Assembly (NCBI GenBank): GCA_012719855.1
Contig: JAAXZN010000059.1
Coordinates: forward strand, 1 to 64,000
DNA length: 64,000 nt
Direction: 5' to 3'
Source: Serratia liquefaciens
Lineage (GTDB): Bacteria; Pseudomonadota; Gammaproteobacteria; Enterobacterales; Enterobacteriaceae
Below, piece after piece: positions 21,379 through 29,457 of the stretch (position 1 is the stretch's first letter; every line of letters starts with the position of its first letter). Under the pieces are notes generated by a model. That model was given only the letters and a program-made list of their open reading frames with translations. It made no database searches and was not told the origin of the DNA. A program made the translations under genes and the position numbers.

Positions 21379-24300
21379 ATGGAACCTTTCTCAATGGCAA
21401 TTGGTGGAGCAGCGTACTACGTTGCAACAAAATTTGTTGACCAATTTATATCTCAGGAAGGGTACGGATGGTTTCGAAAGATCCTTTTTCCCAAGCAAAG
21501 ATATGTGGATAGGCTCTATCAACTGATTCAGGAAACGGCTACAAAATTTGAAGTCGAGTATCCAATTGAGTCAGATAAAGTTCCATTTTATCACTCTCAG
21601 CCATTATTTGATGTATTAAACGAATATATTTTGTTTAAAGCGTTTCCCGATAAAACTGAGTTATTGAATAAGTTTAGTGATTATCCAAGTATACTCCCTC
21701 CAACTCAAAATCAACTTGAGCGTTTTTATGCGATTCTTACGTTTGAAATAAACAATTGCAAAACGTTAAAAAGTCTCCATATTCAAGAAACTTATAAAGA
21801 AAAAATATTCGATATTAGTGACGAACTTATTCAAATTAAACTTGTTTTGCGATCTATAGATGAGAAGCTAAGTTTTCACTTGAGTGATGGTTGGTTAAAT
21901 GAGAAAAGTAGACAAGCAATAGCTGACTTGGGAGGACGATACACACCCGAACTCAACGTAAAGCTAGAAATAGCAAAGATATTTGATGGTCTCGGTAGAA
22001 CTGATAAATTTTCTGAAATATTTTATTCACATATAGATAGTTTTCTGATCACTGGAAATAAGGTACATAGTTGTGATGTAATTCCCATACAATTATCAGA
22101 AATAGCCCAGTCCTTAATCGAAATTGCAAATCTATATCAAGAAATTAATTTTTATACATTAAATAAAATTCCGACGAGCAAATTTATTGACTATGTTTCT
22201 ATATGCCAAGTAGCTATTAATGGGGCAGAATCAATATTGTGGAAACTCCGAGAAAAGTCAGAACAAGCAGGTGAAACCAAACACTACAGTGATAAGTATT
22301 CATCCACTCTGCGAGAGCTTCGGGAACTTGAATATGCGTGCAATGATTTACTTATATTCATTAACTCAATAACAGTTAAGTTAGCTAACAACCCATTCTT
22401 ACTTCTCGAAGGAAAAGCTGGAATTGGTAAGTCTCATTTGCTTGCTGACGTGATTAAAACACGAATTACCTCGGGTTATCCTTCTCTACTTGTATTAGGA
22501 CAACAACTTACTTCAGATGAATCTCCTTGGTCACAAATCTTCAAGAGATTACAGCTTAAAATCACTTCTCATGAGTTCCTGGAAAAACTGAATTTATATG
22601 GTCAAAAAACAGGAAAAAGAGTCTTAATTTTCATTGATGCTATTAATGAGGGGAGTGGCAATAAATTCTGGAATGACAACATCAACAGCTTTGTCGATGA
22701 AATCAAACGCTTTGAATGGCTTGGTCTAATAATGTCAGTCAGAACAACATATAGAAGTGTAACAATTTCACGTGAGAATGTGGGGCGAAATAATTTTGAA
22801 ATTCATGAGCATATTGGATTTCAGAATGTTGAGTTGGAAGCTGTCAGTCTGTTTTATGATTATTACAATATAGAGAGGCCTTCATCGCCCAACCTTAATC
22901 CAGAGTTTAAAAACCCTCTATTTCTTAAATTATTGTGTGAAGGGATTAAGAAAAATGGCTTAACTAAAGTGCCTGTTGGATTTAATGGAATTTCAAATAT
23001 TCTGAATTTTTTAGTGGAAGGTGTAAATAAATCATTAGCATCACCAAAAAAATATGCTTTCGACCCTGGCTTCCCCTTGGTTAAAGATGCTCTCAACGAA
23101 ATCATAAAATTCAAAATAAATATTGGTGGTAACAGTATTTCACTTAAAGATGCTCATTCAGCGGTTCAATCTGTCGTTAATGATTATGTTGCCGATAAAA
23201 ATTTCCTCAGCGCCTTGATTGACGAAGGATTATTGACTAAAGGCATAGTAAGAAATGATGATAACTCTACTGATGAAGTGGTTTATGTTGCTTTTGAAAG
23301 ATTTGATGATCATTTAACCGTTAAGTTCTTACTAGATGATGTTGAAAATATCGAAAATGAATTTAAGTCAGATGGTCGTCTGAAAAGTTATTTTGATGAT
23401 GAATGCGGTTTTTATATAAACTCGGGGATAGTAGAGGCTCTATCCATTCAATTGCCAGAAAAATATGGTAAAGAGCTTTATGAATTTCTGCCGGAGTTCA
23501 GCAATAATCATAAATTACTAGAAGCCTTTATTGATAGCCTGATATGGCGAGATATTAATGCTATTGATTTCGAAAAAATAAAATCTTTCATCAATGAACA
23601 AGTTTTTGGGTTTGACAACAGCTTTGATCATTTTCTAGAGGCAGTGATCTCTATTTCAGGGTTAGTTGATCATCCCTTTAATGCTAACTTCTTACATAAT
23701 TGGCTAAAAAATCACCCTTTGCCAAATCGAGATGCGTTTTGGACTACAAAGCTTAAATATAAATACAGTGAAGACTCAGCATTTAGGCATCTAATAGACT
23801 GGGCATGGGACAGAACAGATAAGAGTTACATTTCGGATGAGTCAATCGAGTTGGTTGCAACTAGTTTATGCTGGTTTTTAACTTCTAGTAACCGAGAGCT
23901 TCGAGATTGCTCTACCAAAGCTTTAGTGAGTTTACTCGAAGCAAGAATTCCTGTATTGAAAAAAATAATTGAGAAGTTTTATGGTGTGGACGACCCTTAC
24001 GTTTGGGAAAGAATATTTGCAGTTGCATTAGGCTGTACATTGCGAACGGATAATTTTAAAGAACTAAAATCTTTAGCCGAAACAGTTTACCAAAAGGTAT
24101 TTTGTTCTGAGTATGTATATCCAAATATCTTACTTAGAGACTATGCTAGAGAGATTATTGAATTTGCGGCTCATATTGGATTGGAGCTTGACGGTATTGA
24201 ACTATCCAAGACTAGGCCACCGTATAACAGCATTTGGCCTGACGAGATTCCTTCAAAAGAAAAACTAGAGTCCCTCTATGATAAAGATCCTTATTGGGCA

Positions 24301-25863
24301 CTTTGGAGCTCGATTATGGGAGGTGGTGACTTCTCACGATATACGATTGGAACAAATCACAATCACTCGAATTGGTCTGGTTGCAAGTATGGTGAAACTC
24401 CTATTGATCGTAAGCAAGCTTTTAAAACTTTCAAATGTAAACTAACTGATCAACAAAAAAAGCTGTATGAAGCTACATCCCCTATCATTTATGATGATAA
24501 AGACGAAGAACTTACATTTGGGGACATTAAAATTAGACTTGGTCGCGTGATGGGTAGAAAAACACAGGAGGAAATAAAGGCGAACAAAGAATTATTTAAG
24601 AAGTCTTTGTCATACGCCCTATTAATTGAGTTTGAAAATGATATAGAGCCGTACCTAGATCACAATAATAACTTGCTGGAAACGGATAAGCACTTTGATC
24701 TTCGAATAGCTGAGCGATTTATATTTAATCGTGTTGTGAAGCTTGGTTGGGATCCTGATATACATGGTGATTTTGACCGACAAATAGGAACTGGCCGTGG
24801 ACGCAGAGAGTCATTTCAAGAGCGGATTGGTAAAAAGTACCAATGGATTGCTTATTATGAATACTTGGCAAGGCTAGCCGATAATTTTACTCGTTTTGAA
24901 AGATATAGTGACGAACGAAAGGAAAGTCCATACCAAGGGCCATGGGAACCTTACGTAAGAGATATAGATCCTACTATCTTACTTAAAGAAACTGGAACGA
25001 AGAAGTTAAGCAATCAAGAAATGTGGTGGCTTAATGATGAAGTATTTGATTGGACTTGCTCTAATGAAGACTGGGTTAAATGCTCTACTACGATTACTAA
25101 TCCATATAATTTGATTGAAGTTAAAGATGACAATGGTGATGAATGGATAGTATTAGAAAGTTATCCATCATGGAAAGAACCAAAAATTATTGGAAACGAT
25201 GATTGGGGGCACCCACGAAAAGAGGTTTGGTGTCATATCAGAAGTTATATCGTTAAAGTAGAAGAATTTGAAGATTTTAGAGATTGGGCAATAGGTCAAC
25301 ACTTTATGGGAGGGTGGATGCCGGAAAGCACTAATAGATACCAATTATTTAATAGGGAGTTCTATTGGTCCGAAGCATTCCAGTTTTTCAAATCAGCCTA
25401 TTATGGTGGCTCAGATTGGACCTCGGTATTAGACCAGGAGTCTAGAGCTAAGATAGCTGATGTTAGTGTCACTTCTGTTAATTATTTGTGGGAAGAAGAG
25501 TTCGATAAATCAAAAATAGAAACTTTGAGATTTTTGAAGCCTAGCAATTTAATCTTTGAAAAGATGGGCTTACAAAATGGTGAAATAGAAGGCAGTTTCA
25601 ATGATAAAAACGGAACTATGGTTTGCTTTGCGGCTGAAGCTGTACATGCTTCAAAGGAGCATCTACTTGTTAAAAAAGAACCATTTTTAACAATGTTACG
25701 TGATAATGGCTTTGAAATCGTTTGGACATTATTAGGTGAAAAAGGTGTTATAGGTGGCTCACTCACCTCAAATCATCATTATGGCCGACAGGAATTTAGT
25801 GGAGCGTTTTACTTTGAAGAAAATCAGCTAACAGGAAGTCATAAAACTGAATTAACGAGATAA
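21379..25863 (+). CDS. Avs-like STAND NTPase, predicted antiphage defence protein
   Basis: 1494 residues, strongly A+T-rich. An N-terminal region of about 320 residues starts with a weakly hydrophobic segment and shows no nuclease or protease motif that I recognise. The STAND/NACHT ATPase follows: Walker A GKAGIGKS at 345-352, Walker B VLIFID at 415-420 followed by AINEG, and a sensor Arg in SVRTTY at 455. A long helical C-terminal half follows, including LRDCSTKALVSLL near 841-853. This architecture matches the Avs (antiviral STAND) group. In that group the C-terminal half senses a phage protein and oligomerisation fires the N-terminal effector. A ribosome site is weak (ATAGGGTAG). The gene stands alone between repeat copies, so it probably acts as a one-gene system. 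The effector type is unknown. Confidence 0.8.
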   Translation: MEPFSMAIGGAAYYVATKFVDQFISQEGYGWFRKILFPKQRYVDRLYQLIQETATKFEVEYPIESDKVPFYHSQPLFDVLNEYILFKAFPDKTELLNKFSDYPSILPPTQNQLERFYAILTFEINNCKTLKSLHIQETYKEKIFDISDELIQIKLVLRSIDEKLSFHLSDGWLNEKSRQAIADLGGRYTPELNVKLEIAKIFDGLGRTDKFSEIFYSHIDSFLITGNKVHSCDVIPIQLSEIAQSLIEIANLYQEINFYTLNKIPTSKFIDYVSICQVAINGAESILWKLREKSEQAGETKHYSDKYSSTLRELRELEYACNDLLIFINSITVKLANNPFLLLEGKAGIGKSHLLADVIKTRITSGYPSLLVLGQQLTSDESPWSQIFKRLQLKITSHEFLEKLNLYGQKTGKRVLIFIDAINEGSGNKFWNDNINSFVDEIKRFEWLGLIMSVRTTYRSVTISRENVGRNNFEIHEHIGFQNVELEAVSLFYDYYNIERPSSPNLNPEFKNPLFLKLLCEGIKKNGLTKVPVGFNGISNILNFLVEGVNKSLASPKKYAFDPGFPLVKDALNEIIKFKINIGGNSISLKDAHSAVQSVVNDYVADKNFLSALIDEGLLTKGIVRNDDNSTDEVVYVAFERFDDHLTVKFLLDDVENIENEFKSDGRLKSYFDDECGFYINSGIVEALSIQLPEKYGKELYEFLPEFSNNHKLLEAFIDSLIWRDINAIDFEKIKSFINEQVFGFDNSFDHFLEAVISISGLVDHPFNANFLHNWLKNHPLPNRDAFWTTKLKYKYSEDSAFRHLIDWAWDRTDKSYISDESIELVATSLCWFLTSSNRELRDCSTKALVSLLEARIPVLKKIIEKFYGVDDPYVWERIFAVALGCTLRTDNFKELKSLAETVYQKVFCSEYVYPNILLRDYAREIIEFAAHIGLELDGIELSKTRPPYNSIWPDEIPSKEKLESLYDKDPYWALWSSIMGGGDFSRYTIGTNHNHSNWSGCKYGETPIDRKQAFKTFKCKLTDQQKKLYEATSPIIYDDKDEELTFGDIKIRLGRVMGRKTQEEIKANKELFKKSLSYALLIEFENDIEPYLDHNNNLLETDKHFDLRIAERFIFNRVVKLGWDPDIHGDFDRQIGTGRGRRESFQERIGKKYQWIAYYEYLARLADNFTRFERYSDERKESPYQGPWEPYVRDIDPTILLKETGTKKLSNQEMWWLNDEVFDWTCSNEDWVKCSTTITNPYNLIEVKDDNGDEWIVLESYPSWKEPKIIGNDDWGHPRKEVWCHIRSYIVKVEEFEDFRDWAIGQHFMGGWMPESTNRYQLFNREFYWSEAFQFFKSAYYGGSDWTSVLDQESRAKIADVSVTSVNYLWEEEFDKSKIETLRFLKPSNLIFEKMGLQNGEIEGSFNDKNGTMVCFAAEAVHASKEHLLVKKEPFLTMLRDNGFEIVWTLLGEKGVIGGSLTSNHHYGRQEFSGAFYFEENQLTGSHKTELTR

Positions 25864-25997
25864 AAATAAATGTAAGAACTGAATATATAAGTAATATTAG
25901 AAAGGGGGTTATACTTAACAAACCTCAACTCGAGGGAGGCTGTCGAATGTTAGCAAGAATTTTTTAATATGCACGTTAAAGATGCTAGCGGCGCTAA

Positions 25998-26066
25998 TGT
26001 CCGCTTATCGCTCACAGCGGACCTTCAGCTCAGTTAGCTCGTCCGCTCCGTGCCAGTAGCGGACAT
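25998..26066. repeat. Island repeat, full copy (copy b)
   Basis: A 69-bp unit whose ends are inverted repeats: AATGTCCGCT at 25996-26005 and AGCGGACATT at 26058-26067. An internal AGCGGAC can also pair with the left arm. It is the same sequence, with substitutions, as 29305-29373. It lies between the Avs-like and Shedu genes. Confidence 0.8.
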
Positions 26067-26119
26067 TTTCAAAATTATACTAACGTATTGTAACTAGGCA
26101 TTCGTTTCTAAAATGCCCC

Positions 26120-27340
26120 TTACTTTTTAAGTGCTGAAATTGTACGGTTAAGCCGTCTCGATAGGTCATCGTAGGTAATGATGTCCATCATATTGGTATA
26201 CTTCCGCTTGATAATTTCGAAATCAAGTTTTTGATTTTCTGTCATATTTCCATTACCAATTTGGTCACGTCCAACTATGATGATAGCCTTGGGGTTAGAA
26301 ATATGAATATTCATCCCAGAGGGTAGTTCACTTGCATATTTTTTTGTAAGGTTGTCTTCACCTTTTGTTCCCCATTTTGATAAATGGAAGAGATATTTTT
26401 CAGCTTGCATGATACCACCGCTTAGCTCAGACGTTGGTATGCTATTTCCTCTATACTTTGTCCTGCGCAAGATCTTGTCGTCAAATGGCTTTTTAACTTC
26501 GATAATATCTAAATTACCATTAGAATCAACCAAGCCTATATCTATGTATCGATCTTTTTTCTTGCCTGGGATGCTGTAGTAATCATGGATGGTAATATTT
26601 TCAATAACATGAATATACTTTGGAAATAAAAGAAGAAGGAATTGCACCATCAATTTTTGCCAATCTTTTTCGGACCAGTGCTGTTTCGTACTTAAAGCAT
26701 TCTCAATGGTATCTCTAATTAAAGTGTATTTTTCTATTTCTAATTCATTGATAGTTGTTAAGTCGAGATTATTTTTTCTAATTGGTTCTATTTTATTGAG
26801 ATATGTTTCGTAGAGGCCTCTGGCATCTTTCATGCCTTCCAAATATTGCTCAAGAATCGTATGTACTCTAGCATCGGCATATCTATCTACTTCGTACGAG
26901 TTAGGAAATTTGCTTAATAACTCACTAAAAATATTAGAAGGTATTGCCTCCGCAGAATCCCCACCAATATAAATTGGATTACTTTGATTCAATATTCGCG
27001 AGAGTCGACCAAAAATAGAAATATTACGCTCTGCAGCAAAGACGCTCCTACTAAGATTGATATCTTTACTTATATATAAATCATTTTGAATATTTAAAAT
27101 ATAACTTGGTATAACAATATAATCACCACTAAAAGTTCCAAACTGAAACTCATAAAAATAACTATCAAAATCTTGATTTGGTGACGGAGGGTTGAGCAGA
27201 TCGCTAATATTAAAATAAAAAACTTTAGAAATTGTTACAGTTGAATGAGTTTTTAATTCATTCCAAACCCAAGATGTACCTGCTGTTTCTGGATCATATT
27301 TCAATACCATCCCTGTATTAGTAGTTATGAAATCAATCAT
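26120..27340 (-). CDS. Shedu antiphage defence nuclease (SduA, DUF4263)
   Basis: 406 residues. The C-terminal domain (about 220-400) is a PD-(D/E)XK nuclease of the DUF4263 type. It shows Asp267 in DRYIDIGLV, Glu281 and Lys283 in the IIEVKKP strand, Gln312 in SGGIMQAEKYL, then the family's AIIIVGR strand and the ITYDDLSRRL end. The N-terminal 200 residues are a variable region thought to sense or regulate. Shedu is known as a single-gene defence system that nicks or cuts DNA. The start ATG follows GGAGAGAG. It is convergent with the Avs-like gene and bounded by repeat copies b and c. Confidence 0.85.
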   Translation of the reverse strand: MIDFITTNTGMVLKYDPETAGTSWVWNELKTHSTVTISKVFYFNISDLLNPPSPNQDFDSYFYEFQFGTFSGDYIVIPSYILNIQNDLYISKDINLSRSVFAAERNISIFGRLSRILNQSNPIYIGGDSAEAIPSNIFSELLSKFPNSYEVDRYADARVHTILEQYLEGMKDARGLYETYLNKIEPIRKNNLDLTTINELEIEKYTLIRDTIENALSTKQHWSEKDWQKLMVQFLLLLFPKYIHVIENITIHDYYSIPGKKKDRYIDIGLVDSNGNLDIIEVKKPFDDKILRRTKYRGNSIPTSELSGGIMQAEKYLFHLSKWGTKGEDNLTKKYASELPSGMNIHISNPKAIIIVGRDQIGNGNMTENQKLDFEIIKRKYTNMMDIITYDDLSRRLNRTISALKK

Positions 27341-27446
27341 TTCTCTCTCCAGAACTAAAACAAACCATAAACCAAATTTATGATAAGCATCCCGCTCAGC
27401 CGCGTAGAGCTATTTTCGATAATTTTCATCTCTGTGTAAAGATTTC

Positions 27447-27472
27447 TTCCGCTGCTCGCTCATAAGGGACAA
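27447..27472. repeat. Island repeat, left half (copy c)
   Basis: CTTCCGCTGCTCGCTCATAA plus the following GGGACA matches the left half of copies b and e. It lies just left of the recombinase hairpin, and the missing right half is found on the other side of the recombinase gene. Confidence 0.6.
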
Positions 27473-27474
27473 CC

Positions 27475-27511
27475 ATACTCAAATCTCCCACATTGCAGGA
27501 GATTTGAGTAT
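27475..27511 (+). promoter_or_regulatory. Perfect 14-bp stem enclosing the ribosome site and start codon of the recombinase
   Basis: ATACTCAAATCTCC (27475-27488) pairs without mismatch with GGAGATTTGAGTAT (27498-27511) across a 9-base loop. The right arm contains the Shine-Dalgarno GGAG and the first two bases of the ATG at 27510. In RNA this stem would hide the start from ribosomes; in DNA it could be an operator or recombinase-binding site. Pairing is seen directly; function is inferred. Confidence 0.8.
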
Positions 27512-28112
27512 GAACACGTCACCGTGGAATAAAGACCGTATCATAGGCCAAAAAAGACCACTTCAGATATCTCATATCTGGGGGATTCGAATCCGGCTTG
27601 AACTGGAAGGTAAAACGCGTGATTTAGCTCTGTTCAATATGGCCTTAGACAGTAAGCTACGAGGCTGCGATCTGGTGAGCCTCAAAGTATCTGATGTTGC
27701 ATATGGTAGCTCGGTTTCAAGCAGAGCTACGGTGCTGCAACAGAAAACCGGTAGCCCTGTGCAATTTGAGATAACCAAAGGGACAAGAGAAGCTGTTGCT
27801 GCATTGATAAAGCTTGGCAATTTGCACAGCAAAGACTTCTTGTTTCGGTCTCGGATCGGAACTAACCGGCACATATCAACCCGACAATACAGCCGAATTT
27901 TTCATGGGTGGGTAGAAAAGCTTGGTCTCGAAGCTTCGCTTTACAGCACACATTCCATGAGAAGAACAAAACCTTTCTTGATATACAAGAAAACCAAGAA
28001 TCTCCGGGTGATCCAACTTCTGTTGGGCCATAAGAAACTGGAAAGCACAGTCCGTTATCTGGGCATCGAAGTCGATGATGCGTTAGAGATATCTGAATCG
28101 ATTGAAGTCTAA
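27510..28112 (+). CDS. Small tyrosine recombinase/integrase (catalytic domain only)
   Basis: 200 residues from the ATG at 27510, with AGGAG 8 bases upstream; a TTG at 27504 is the alternative. All catalytic residues of a tyrosine recombinase are present: Arg51 (KLRGCDL), Lys79 (QQKT), His148 and Arg151 (HSMRR), His174 (GHKKLE) and Tyr183 (VRYLG). There is no arm-binding or core-binding N-terminal domain. Such short integrases of about 200 residues are widespread in enterobacterial genomic islands, so this is probably full length, not a remnant. Its gene lies between a left half and a right half of the island repeat. Confidence 0.85.
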   Translation: MNTSPWNKDRIIGQKRPLQISHIWGIRIRLELEGKTRDLALFNMALDSKLRGCDLVSLKVSDVAYGSSVSSRATVLQQKTGSPVQFEITKGTREAVAALIKLGNLHSKDFLFRSRIGTNRHISTRQYSRIFHGWVEKLGLEASLYSTHSMRRTKPFLIYKKTKNLRVIQLLLGHKKLESTVRYLGIEVDDALEISESIEV

Positions 28113-28133
28113 GGTTGTCAGGGCTGCAACAGC

Positions 28134-28156
28134 TGCCCTGTGCCAGGAACAGACGT
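28134..28156. repeat. Island repeat, right half (copy d)
   Basis: GCCCTGTGCCAGGAACAGAC plus GTT aligns with the right half of copies a and b. Together with the left half at 27447-27472 it brackets the recombinase gene, as if one repeat had been split by insertion of that gene. Confidence 0.55.
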
Positions 28157-28194
28157 TACTTACCTCGCGATATATTAATTTATGGTGAGCTGGT

Positions 28195-28215
28195 CACATG
28201 TTTGGTAAACATGTG
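28195..28215. promoter_or_regulatory. Perfect 9-bp inverted repeat between the recombinase and DUF4365 genes
   Basis: CACATGTTT (28195-28203) and AAACATGTG (28207-28215) form a perfect inverted repeat with a 3-base centre. It could be an operator or a stem-loop at the 3' end of the recombinase transcript; no U-tract follows. Confidence 0.4.
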
Positions 28216-28292
28216 TCAAATATTTAGTGGTGTAAGTGAATATCGACATCAGATTGCTGAAATAATGATGCAGAACGCGGCCTAATTAATTA

Positions 28293-28308
28293 GGGCGCAA
28301 CTGCGCCC
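28293..28308 (-). terminator. Stem-loop after the DUF4365 gene
   Basis: GGGCGCA (28293-28299) pairs with TGCGCCC (28302-28308), directly after the stop codon of the leftward DUF4365 gene. The minus-strand tail TAATTAATT is a poor U-tract. Confidence 0.5.
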
Positions 28309-28309
28309 T

Positions 28310-29167
28310 TTAATAACCCGTCATGTGATAAACCCAATCTTTTGTCTGCCGTCTAATTTCACGACTCAATGTTTGGGGCAGTATTTCATTTGGAGTTCGG
28401 TCGCCCTTAATCCAATTAAAAGCATGATTGAACATATAAAGCAATATCGCCTCGTTATTCTCAAAGTAATCGATAGCTTCTTCTATAAGGGGAGCTCTTA
28501 GCACCAGCCTTCTATCATGAGATACAGCATCTTTCAGCTTTTCATAATCGATGAAATGATGGTTGAATATGTCAATTTCGCTATTAAAAGTTATATAGTC
28601 CTTGTGTTCATCTTGGAGGTAATAGTCTTCCTCTACAAAATTATCTAAGTCATGTTGTTCTAAATCATCTAATAATGATTTGGCGAGCCTTATCAGATCT
28701 TTGTCGGATTCTGAAAGCATTGCCATCCTCCAGGAATTTTTGGATTCAACACATAATTTATCTGAATCTGTGAAGGTGACTTTTTTGGACTGGTGTCCTT
28801 TTGAGGTTATTTCTTGAACTATTTCATCCAGACATTGTTTTGAAAATGGCTTCCAGAACATCTCAGGATCATTATGGCTATCCGCCATTACGATGGAGAC
28901 CAAAACAACTTGAGTTTCCAACTGTTGCCAGTACATAAAGTCAGATAGATCGATCTGTATATCAGGGGTGTTTCCAACCGTTGATTTAATTTGAACCGCA
29001 AAAAAGTCCCCAGTTGATATTTCATCTTCAAAAATTTCAACTTGAGCATCTATGCCAACATCAATATCAAGCAATCGGCAAGGCCAATTAAAATAGCGAA
29101 CTATCCAATAAGCAAAATATAGCTCACCTGCTCTTCCTGTTACTCCGGTGCTTTTGTATTTTTTCAT
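28310..29167 (-). CDS. DUF4365 domain protein, putative PD-(D/E)XK-fold nuclease
   Basis: 285 residues. The N-terminal 150 residues match the DUF4365 pattern: Glu15 in GRAGELYFAYWI, Asp40 in DVGIDAQVE and the QxK motif Gln59-Ile-Lys61 (FFAVQIKST), the layout of PD-(D/E)XK-type nucleases. The rest (about 150-285) is acidic and unfamiliar. DUF4365 domains occur in defence genes, alone or fused to ATPases or helicases. Here it stands alone, between repeat copies d and e. A defence role is inferred from neighbours and fold only. Composition is A+T-rich like the Avs-like gene. Confidence 0.65.
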   Translation of the reverse strand: MKKYKSTGVTGRAGELYFAYWIVRYFNWPCRLLDIDVGIDAQVEIFEDEISTGDFFAVQIKSTVGNTPDIQIDLSDFMYWQQLETQVVLVSIVMADSHNDPEMFWKPFSKQCLDEIVQEITSKGHQSKKVTFTDSDKLCVESKNSWRMAMLSESDKDLIRLAKSLLDDLEQHDLDNFVEEDYYLQDEHKDYITFNSEIDIFNHHFIDYEKLKDAVSHDRRLVLRAPLIEEAIDYFENNEAILLYMFNHAFNWIKGDRTPNEILPQTLSREIRRQTKDWVYHMTGY

Positions 29168-29266
29168 AGCTTAGCTCATAGCTCTTCCTTTTCTCTGAGT
29201 TAGACAGGTTACACCCTAGCTAATTGTCTGCCAACTGAATGGTTAATATGAATTGCAACTGTTCCT

Positions 29267-29305
29267 GTAGTCACTTTCGTGAGAGCAGACCACAAAAGTG
29301 ACTAC
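29267..29305. promoter_or_regulatory. Perfect 11-bp inverted repeat next to island repeat copy e
   Basis: GTAGTCACTTT (29267-29277) is the exact reverse complement of AAAGTGACTAC (29295-29305), with a 17-base centre. It abuts the left end of the full repeat at 29305. It may be an operator for the divergent neighbours or part of a recombination site. Confidence 0.45.
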
Positions 29306-29373
29306 TTCCGCTCTTCGCTCAAAGCGGACCTTATGGCCTAGCTTTCTGTCCAGTCCGTGCCAGAAGTGGACAT
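29305..29373. repeat. Island repeat, full copy (copy e)
   Basis: This 69-bp unit aligns along its length with 25998-26066. Shared blocks are TCCGCT, TCGCTCA, AGCGGACCTT, TCCGTGCCAG and GGACAT. It lies between the DUF4365 and ComB-like genes. Confidence 0.8.
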
Positions 29374-29457
29374 ACCATAGTGCTATTTTTAAAAAAACGA
29401 TGCTCAGCATTGCGATGTTAAATTCAACTTACAGTAAAACGTTAACCGGGAGGCATG

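Noticed and set aside
27510..28112. Recombinase as a truncated pseudogene
   Set aside because: It lacks an N-terminal DNA-binding domain, but all catalytic residues, a ribosome site and a normal length for its own subfamily are present.
25998..29373. Island repeats as integron attC sites
   Set aside because: They are hairpin-forming and separate single genes, but I see no RYYYAAC/GTTRRRY core pairs and no integron integrase; the nearby recombinase is a different, shorter type.
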